Below, one piece after another: positions 38,412 to 41,867 of a stretch of DNA of 41,867 bases. Below the pieces are notes generated by a model, which did not search any database, was not told the DNA's origin, and saw only the letters and a list, made by a program, of their open reading frames with translations. The DNA is taken from NCBI GenBank assembly GCA_021325115.1, contig JAJPHU010000088.1:1-41867 (forward strand), read 5' to 3'. The stretch's first letter is position 1, and every line of letters starts with the position of its first letter. A program made the position numbers and the translations under genes. This DNA comes from Planctomycetota bacterium (GTDB lineage: Bacteria > Planctomycetota > Planctomycetia > Gemmatales > Gemmataceae).

Positions 38412-38465
38412 CAAACCAAACATCTTAAATGCTGCACTCTGCATTGGCGCGGAGGGAGATGGAGC

Positions 38466-39263
38466 ATGAAAAAGTTACTGATCATCGGCATAACGAGTCT
38501 GATCCTGTTTGTGCTATCAGCTTCGGCATCCTATTTCTGGCAACAGAAGATGCGTTCTCACGCAGCGGATGGCAACGCGAAAGGTACGGAAACGACGGGC
38601 AAAGATGTACCGGCCTCCAAGGAAACGGTACGTTCTCACGCTCCGAGTGGGAACGAAAAGACGCCGAGCCGCGACGACAATGCACTGCGAGCAGCGGTAC
38701 GACCGACTTACAACGCTGGTGCTGAGGAGATCGCCCGCATGACCAACGAGCTGCGTATGCGTCTGGCTGCTGTACGCGAGCGCGAGGAACAGCTGGCTGC
38801 CCGCAAAAAAATGATCGATTTGATTCAGGAAGATATTCGCGGCGAACGCACGGCGCTGGATGAACTGCGCACCCAGATCAAGAACGAATTGGAAGCCTTG
38901 AACGAAGCCATGGAAGGCGTCGAGAAACAGCGCGGCAGCCTCGATGAAGAGCGCCAGAAAATCAGCAAGAGCACTCAAGAGATGGAGGCGCGGATCGTGC
39001 AGCTGCAAAAGGAGGAACAGGAGAATTTGAAGAAGATGAGCGGCATGTACAATTCCATGTCGCCTGAAGTCGCGGCCAAGATCCTGCAAAATCTCGCGGA
39101 CACGGGCAAGATGGATACAGCCGTCAAAGTACTTGGTCAGATGCAGGAGAGGCAGGCTGCGAAGGTTTTGGCGGAATTGACCGACGCCGGCCTGGCGGCG
39201 CAGCTGGTGGAAAAACTCAAAAGCCTGCGTCGCGCTTCGCCTCCAGCCGAGCCACGACCGTAA
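38466..39263 (+). CDS. MotE/FlbB-like protein with coiled coil
   Basis: This 265-residue protein has an N-terminal membrane segment (LLIIGITSLILFVLSASASY), a long coiled coil (about residues 85-190), and a C-terminal domain, MSGMYNSMSPEVAAKILQNL then DTAVKVLGQMQERQAAKVLA. This resembles MotE/FlbB and the MgtE N-terminal fold found in flagellar proteins. MotE-type proteins act in the periplasm on stator proteins or motor assembly. The gene follows fliJ, the usual place, with GGAGGGAGATGGAGC upstream. The segment after the membrane helix carries two translated 25-nt palindromes (RSHAADGNA and RSHAPSGNE), which lengthen its linker. Confidence 0.8.
   Translation: MKKLLIIGITSLILFVLSASASYFWQQKMRSHAADGNAKGTETTGKDVPASKETVRSHAPSGNEKTPSRDDNALRAAVRPTYNAGAEEIARMTNELRMRLAAVREREEQLAARKKMIDLIQEDIRGERTALDELRTQIKNELEALNEAMEGVEKQRGSLDEERQKISKSTQEMEARIVQLQKEEQENLKKMSGMYNSMSPEVAAKILQNLADTGKMDTAVKVLGQMQERQAAKVLAELTDAGLAAQLVEKLKSLRRASPPAEPRP
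38553..38577. repeat. 25-nt palindrome family, motE-like gene copy 1
   Basis: CGTTCTCACG, CAGCG, GATGGCAACG. It is in frame and encodes RSHAADGNA just after the membrane helix. Confidence 0.65.
38631..38655. repeat. 25-nt palindrome family, motE-like gene copy 2
   Basis: CGTTCTCACG, CTCCG, AGTGGGAACG. It is in frame with copy 1 (78 bases apart, a multiple of three) and encodes RSHAPSGNE. Confidence 0.75.
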
Positions 39264-39532
39264 ATTCCCCGAAGCGGGAGCTTACGTCTCTGAAACATCC
39301 CTCATACAGGTTCCCGCTGATCCTGTCTCATCACTGCCGTTCTTCCCCCCTCCCCTTGTAGAGGAGGGTTCGGGCAGAGGGGAAACCTTCATCCCCTTCC
39401 CCATAAGGAGAGAGAGGGGGGAAAGAGACAGTACCATCGGGATCTTGTATCAGGAGATGTAAGCCCCCGCTCCGATTTTGAAATTACAACTACGATTGCC
39501 GCTCGAATTATCCGCACATTCGGAACAATCCT

Positions 39533-39560
39533 CAAAGTTTCCTCAATTGCAAGTCGATAG
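39533..39560 (+). promoter_or_regulatory. Sigma-28-like promoter of the fliO-fliP-fliQ-fliR operon
   Basis: CAAAGTTT, 12 bases, GTCGATAG. The boxes match the sigma-28 consensus at seven and six of eight positions; the spacer is one base longer than ideal. It lies 87 bases before fliO. Export-gate genes are usually early genes, so late-class control here would be unusual. Confidence 0.45.
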
Positions 39561-39567
39561 CTTGAAG

Positions 39568-39620
39568 TACCCTGTCGCTGCGTCCACAAGAGTATCTCTT
39601 ACAGACGCAGTAACAGGGTA
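39568..39620 (+). promoter_or_regulatory. Leader hairpin upstream of fliO
   Basis: The arms TACCCTGTCGCTGCGTC (39568-39584) and GACGCAGTAACAGGGTA (39604-39620) pair at 15 of 17 positions around a 19-base loop. It would lie at the start of the fliO transcript if the 39533 promoter is used. It may be an RNA control element or another repeat. Confidence 0.45.
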
Positions 39621-39647
39621 AGAATCACGGTTCGGGGTGCGTAGATC

Positions 39648-40280
39648 ATGTTCCCGTCCGAGAAACAGCCGCCGTCCACAAAGGCGATGCCGACCTGGCC
39701 GATCTTTTGCGCACTGGGCTTGGCAGCCATGATTGGCGGTCTTTGTCTGCCTGGTGCGTTCGCGCGCAAACTAGGGGAGCAAGAAGGTATCCCAAAAGGT
39801 ATCCAAGGACCAACCGCAACGATCCCTGCGTCTCAGTCGCGTTCTCCGGCAGAGCCTGGGAACGGGAGGAAGGGTGCGCTGGAATATGAACCGCCTGACC
39901 TGCCGGAGATGGCGCCGCCTGGCCCCATATTGTTGCGCTTGGCTTTAGGAACTATTTTTGTACTTATACTCTGTATATTCACATTATGGGCCGGCAAGCG
40001 TTGGGTCCGTCCCCTGGCTGTGCCCGTAGGCGAGAACAGAAAGCTGCGTGTGCTGGAATCGTTGCCGCTGAGTGGACGCTGCTCGGTGTTTCTGCTCCAA
40101 GCGGGCGAAACGAATGTTCTTGTGGGCATCGATCCGGCGGGACTCAAGGCGCTTTTGCCGCTGCCGCAGTCTTTCGAGGGCGCGCTGGCGGAGCTGGAAA
40201 AAGAGGCGAAGCCGAACTTCGCAACCGTGTGTTCCCAAGCAAAGCTTGAGAACGAAGGAATGGAAAGAGGGGCGTCATGA
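39648..40280 (+). CDS. fliO: Flagellar biosynthesis protein FliO
   Basis: This 210-residue protein has an N-terminal signal-like segment (ALGLAAMIGGLCLPGAFA), a variable loop, a membrane helix (LALGTIFVLILCIFTLWAG), and the FliO C-terminal domain (ENRKLRVLESLPLSGRCSVF then ETNVLVGIDPAGLKALL). FliO helps the FliP export-gate complex to assemble. Two 25-nt palindromes are read through, one in the periplasmic loop (SRSPAEPGN) and one near the C-terminus (CSQAKLENE). The stop overlaps the fliP start by four bases (ATGA). No strong ribosome site is seen before ATG 39648. Confidence 0.85.
   Translation: MFPSEKQPPSTKAMPTWPIFCALGLAAMIGGLCLPGAFARKLGEQEGIPKGIQGPTATIPASQSRSPAEPGNGRKGALEYEPPDLPEMAPPGPILLRLALGTIFVLILCIFTLWAGKRWVRPLAVPVGENRKLRVLESLPLSGRCSVFLLQAGETNVLVGIDPAGLKALLPLPQSFEGALAELEKEAKPNFATVCSQAKLENEGMERGAS
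39840..39864. repeat. 25-nt palindrome family, fliO copy 1
   Basis: CGTTCTCCGG, CAGAG, CCTGGGAACG. It is in frame and encodes RSPAEPGNG. Confidence 0.6.
40230..40254. repeat. 25-nt palindrome family, fliO copy 2
   Basis: TGTTCCCAAG, CAAAG, CTTGAGAACG. It is in frame and encodes CSQAKLENE at the FliO C-terminus, 26 bases before the stop. Confidence 0.6.
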
Positions 40281-40957
40281 CGGACCCGATGTCGATGGTT
40301 GAACGCCTGAGCGACGCCGGGGGAATGCAAAATCTGTCTACACCGCTCCAGACGGCCTTGTTCCTCGGCGGATTGGTACTGCTGCCGACGCTCTTGGTGT
40401 GTCTGACCCCCTTCACACGCATCATCATCGTGTTGTCGTTCGTGCGCCGGGCAGTCACATCACAGGATATTCCGCCCAATACGGTCCTGTTAGGGCTGGC
40501 GCTATTTTTGACGCTATTTGTTATGGGGCCGACGCTCGATGAGATCAACGCCAAGGCCTTGACGCCGTATCTGGACAAGAAGATCAGCGGCAGCGAGGCC
40601 GTCCGTGCCGGCGGCATTTCTCTGCACCAGTTCATGCTCCGCAACACGCGGCGGCAAGACCTGGCGCTTTTCATCCACCTGGCTGGGTACAAATCCCTAC
40701 AACAGCCGAGCGATACGCCCTGGCATGTCCTCGTTCCTGCTTATGTCGTCAGCGAGATGAAGACCGCATTCATCATGGGTTTTTGCATCTATATTCCGTT
40801 CCTGTTGGTGGATCTGGTTGTCGCCAGCATCCTCACAGCGATGGGCATGATGATGATGCCGCCTGTCATTGTCTCGGCACCGTTTAAAATCCTGCTGTTC
40901 GTGCTGGCCGACGGCTGGCATCTGGCGGCGCGGGCGTTGAGCGTGAGTTTCGGGTAA
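40277..40957 (+). CDS. fliP: Flagellar export gate protein FliP
   Basis: This 226-residue inner-membrane protein is the main part of the export channel. The conserved segments are present: LVCLTPFTRIIIVLSFVRRA, then PPNTVLLGLALFLTLFVMGP, VLVPAYVVSEMKTAFIMGFC, and the C-terminal ILTAMGMMMMPPVIVSAPFK followed by LLFVLADGWHLAARAL. E. coli FliP has an extra cleaved signal peptide, which this shorter form lacks apart from a brief N-terminus. The start overlaps fliO (ATGA) and fliQ follows by 12 bases. Confidence 0.97.
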   Translation: MTDPMSMVERLSDAGGMQNLSTPLQTALFLGGLVLLPTLLVCLTPFTRIIIVLSFVRRAVTSQDIPPNTVLLGLALFLTLFVMGPTLDEINAKALTPYLDKKISGSEAVRAGGISLHQFMLRNTRRQDLALFIHLAGYKSLQQPSDTPWHVLVPAYVVSEMKTAFIMGFCIYIPFLLVDLVVASILTAMGMMMMPPVIVSAPFKILLFVLADGWHLAARALSVSFG

Positions 40958-40969
40958 TGAGGACTCCTT

Positions 40970-41239
40970 ATGTCCATTGAACAGGTCGTTGAAATTAGCC
41001 GCGATTTGCTGTACACGGCCCTGCTCTTGACACTACCGACTTTGGCGGCCAGCCTCCTTGTCGGCCTTATTATCAGCATTTTGCAAGCCATCACCAGCAT
41101 CCAGGAACAGACACTCACGTTTGTGCCGCGTCTGTTAGCTGCCGGCCTGGTCCTTGTTGTGGCGATGCCGTGGACCATGCAGATAGCCATCCATTTCACC
41201 ATGCGCATGCTCGAACGAGCCGCGGAGGTGGGACGGTGA
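40970..41239 (+). CDS. fliQ: Flagellar export gate protein FliQ
   Basis: This 89-residue protein has two membrane helices (LLYTALLLTLPTLAASLLVG then FVPRLLAAGLVLVVAMPWTM) and the family motif SILQAITSIQEQTLTFVPRL. It packs around FliP and FliR in the export gate. ATG 40970 has GAGGA (40959-40963) at a good spacing. Its stop overlaps the GTG start of fliR by three bases. Confidence 0.96.
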   Translation: MSIEQVVEISRDLLYTALLLTLPTLAASLLVGLIISILQAITSIQEQTLTFVPRLLAAGLVLVVAMPWTMQIAIHFTMRMLERAAEVGR

Positions 41240-41867
41240 TCGAACCGCTGGTGCTGTCGTTCGCTCTGATTCTGGCGCGAACCGGGGCATTCGTCGCAGC
41301 CCTGCCGCTGCTCGGCGGCAAGGCCACGCCACGCACCGTCAAGGTCGGCCTGGCCGCGGCCCTGGCCGTGCTGTATTTCCGGCTGCTGGGCAGCTCGGCG
41401 ACGCCGCCAGTTCTTGCCGATAGTGAGCCGGTATCGTGGTTGGTTTTCGGTATCGTTCTGGGCAAGGAAGTCTTGCTCGGTGCCTTCCTTGGCTACGTGA
41501 TGAGCCTGGTCCTTTTGCCGGTGCAGATTGCCGGTGATTATCTGGGGCAGGAGATGGGGCTGGCCCTGGCAACACAGACCGATCCGTCGGCGACAAACCC
41601 ATCGCTGGTAATCAGCCAGCTTTTCCAGATGTTGGCCGGCTTGCTGTTCTTCGGGCTGAATGGGCATCATCTGTTCCTGGCCGCACTGCACAGCACGTTT
41701 TTGTACGTTCCTCTGGGCGGCCTCTCCCTCGTTCCTACGTTCCGTGTGGGAACGGCCATGGCAGCGATGATGGGAGGTCTCTCTTCGGCCCAGGAATGGG
41801 GCCTTGTGTTGGCTGCTCCGGTTGGTGCTCTCTTGTTTCTCGGTTCGATTGTCTTGGCCCTGATAAC
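41236..41867 (+). CDS. fliR: Flagellar export gate protein FliR, partial (3' end cut by the window)
   Basis: The 210 codons in the window encode a multi-helix membrane protein that starts MIEPLVLSFALILARTGAFV. It has the FliR segments AALPLLGGKATPRTVKVGLA, then IVLGKEVLLGAFLGYVMSLV and IAGDYLGQEMGLALATQTDP. FliR completes the export gate with FliP and FliQ. Family members have about 260 residues, so about 50 are missing at the edge. The start is GTG 41236, overlapping the fliQ stop, with GGAGGTGGGA upstream. A 25-nt palindrome is translated as VPTFRVGTA in a loop following LFLAALHSTFLYVPLGG. Confidence 0.94.
   Translation, partial: MIEPLVLSFALILARTGAFVAALPLLGGKATPRTVKVGLAAALAVLYFRLLGSSATPPVLADSEPVSWLVFGIVLGKEVLLGAFLGYVMSLVLLPVQIAGDYLGQEMGLALATQTDPSATNPSLVISQLFQMLAGLLFFGLNGHHLFLAALHSTFLYVPLGGLSLVPTFRVGTAMAAMMGGLSSAQEWGLVLAAPVGALLFLGSIVLALI
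41730..41754. repeat. 25-nt palindrome family, fliR copy
   Basis: CGTTCCTACG, TTCCG, TGTGGGAACG. It is in frame and encodes VPTFRVGTA, nearly the same peptide as the copy at the end of FliK (VPTLRVGTR), so both genes read the element in the same frame and orientation. Confidence 0.75.

Larger units (their letters stand above)
39264..39647. other. Intergenic region before the fliO operon, with a GC-rich palindrome
   Basis: These 384 bases separate the motE-like gene from fliO. Near 39342-39425 lies a complex palindrome of C-rich and G-rich blocks (CCCCCCTCCCC on the left, GGAGAGAGAGGGGG on the right) of the kind also seen inside fliN. It may end the upstream transcript. Further on are a sigma-28-like promoter (39533-39560) and a leader hairpin (39568-39620). 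No gene is apparent. Confidence 0.55.

Noticed and set aside
40789..41691. Minus-strand open frame of 300 codons opposite fliP, fliQ and fliR
   Set aside because: The three plus-strand genes are clear and tightly coupled; the antisense product is of low complexity.
1..41867. CRISPR array, tRNA, rRNA or transposase genes
   Set aside because: The repeats are palindromes at irregular spacing with no array structure; no cloverleaf, rRNA-like stretch or transposase was recognised.

Overview
The window looks like a chromosome segment from a planctomycete, most likely of the family Gemmataceae. The evidence is a microcompartment locus of the planctomycete type (two BMC-P shell genes, a class II aldolase with a C-terminal targeting helix, and a lactate/malate dehydrogenase), a secreted protein with the planctomycete N-terminal motif LEDRTVLS, moderately high GC, and many palindromic repeats between and inside genes. 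The genus cannot be fixed from the sequence alone.

Region 1 (1-4941) is the end of a microcompartment (pvm-type) operon on the + strand. It holds the last codons of a CoA-acylating aldehyde dehydrogenase, a BMC-P pentamer gene, a cysteine-rich RpiB-like protein, a second BMC-P gene, the aldolase, a small membrane protein, a broken small gene, a lactate/malate dehydrogenase and a TIM-barrel-like protein of unknown function. Such compartments take fucose- or rhamnose-type phosphates to lactaldehyde and oxidise the aldehyde inside a protein shell.

Region 2 (4949-12875) carries general genes: a GNAT acetyltransferase, a DoxX-like membrane protein, a secreted Ser/Leu-rich repeat protein, a coiled-coil lipoprotein, a PpiC-type foldase lipoprotein, homoserine dehydrogenase and a Gfo/Idh-like protein.

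Region 3 (12835-41867) is a large flagellar cluster laid out in blocks on both strands. Minus strand: fliC-fliD-fliS-motA-motB with flgM just upstream. Plus strand: a TPR/STN protein, a proline-rich TPR protein, a possible chaperone, fliK, flgD and flgE, with a PilZ gene opposed. Minus strand: fliL-fliM-fliN and an HDOD-GGDEF regulator. Plus strand: flgB-flgC-fliE-fliF-fliG-fliH-fliI-fliJ-motE-like, then fliO-fliP-fliQ-fliR running off the end. Together these encode the rod, MS and C rings, export apparatus, hook, filament, stator and sigma-28/FlgM control. Four sigma-28-like promoters can be read upstream of fliC, flgM, the TPR gene and fliO. PilZ and GGDEF genes in the cluster suggest c-di-GMP control of motility.

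Three things stand out. First, a family of palindromes exactly 25 nt long is scattered over the flagellar half, and most copies lie in frame inside coding sequences, so they are translated. Second, the motor has unusual parts: MotB lacks the peptidoglycan-binding domain, FliM lacks the CheY-P-binding N-terminus, and the FliG and FliM motifs that normally touch each other are both altered. Third, the microcompartment operon encodes an RpiB-like protein whose phosphate loop has been replaced by cysteines.
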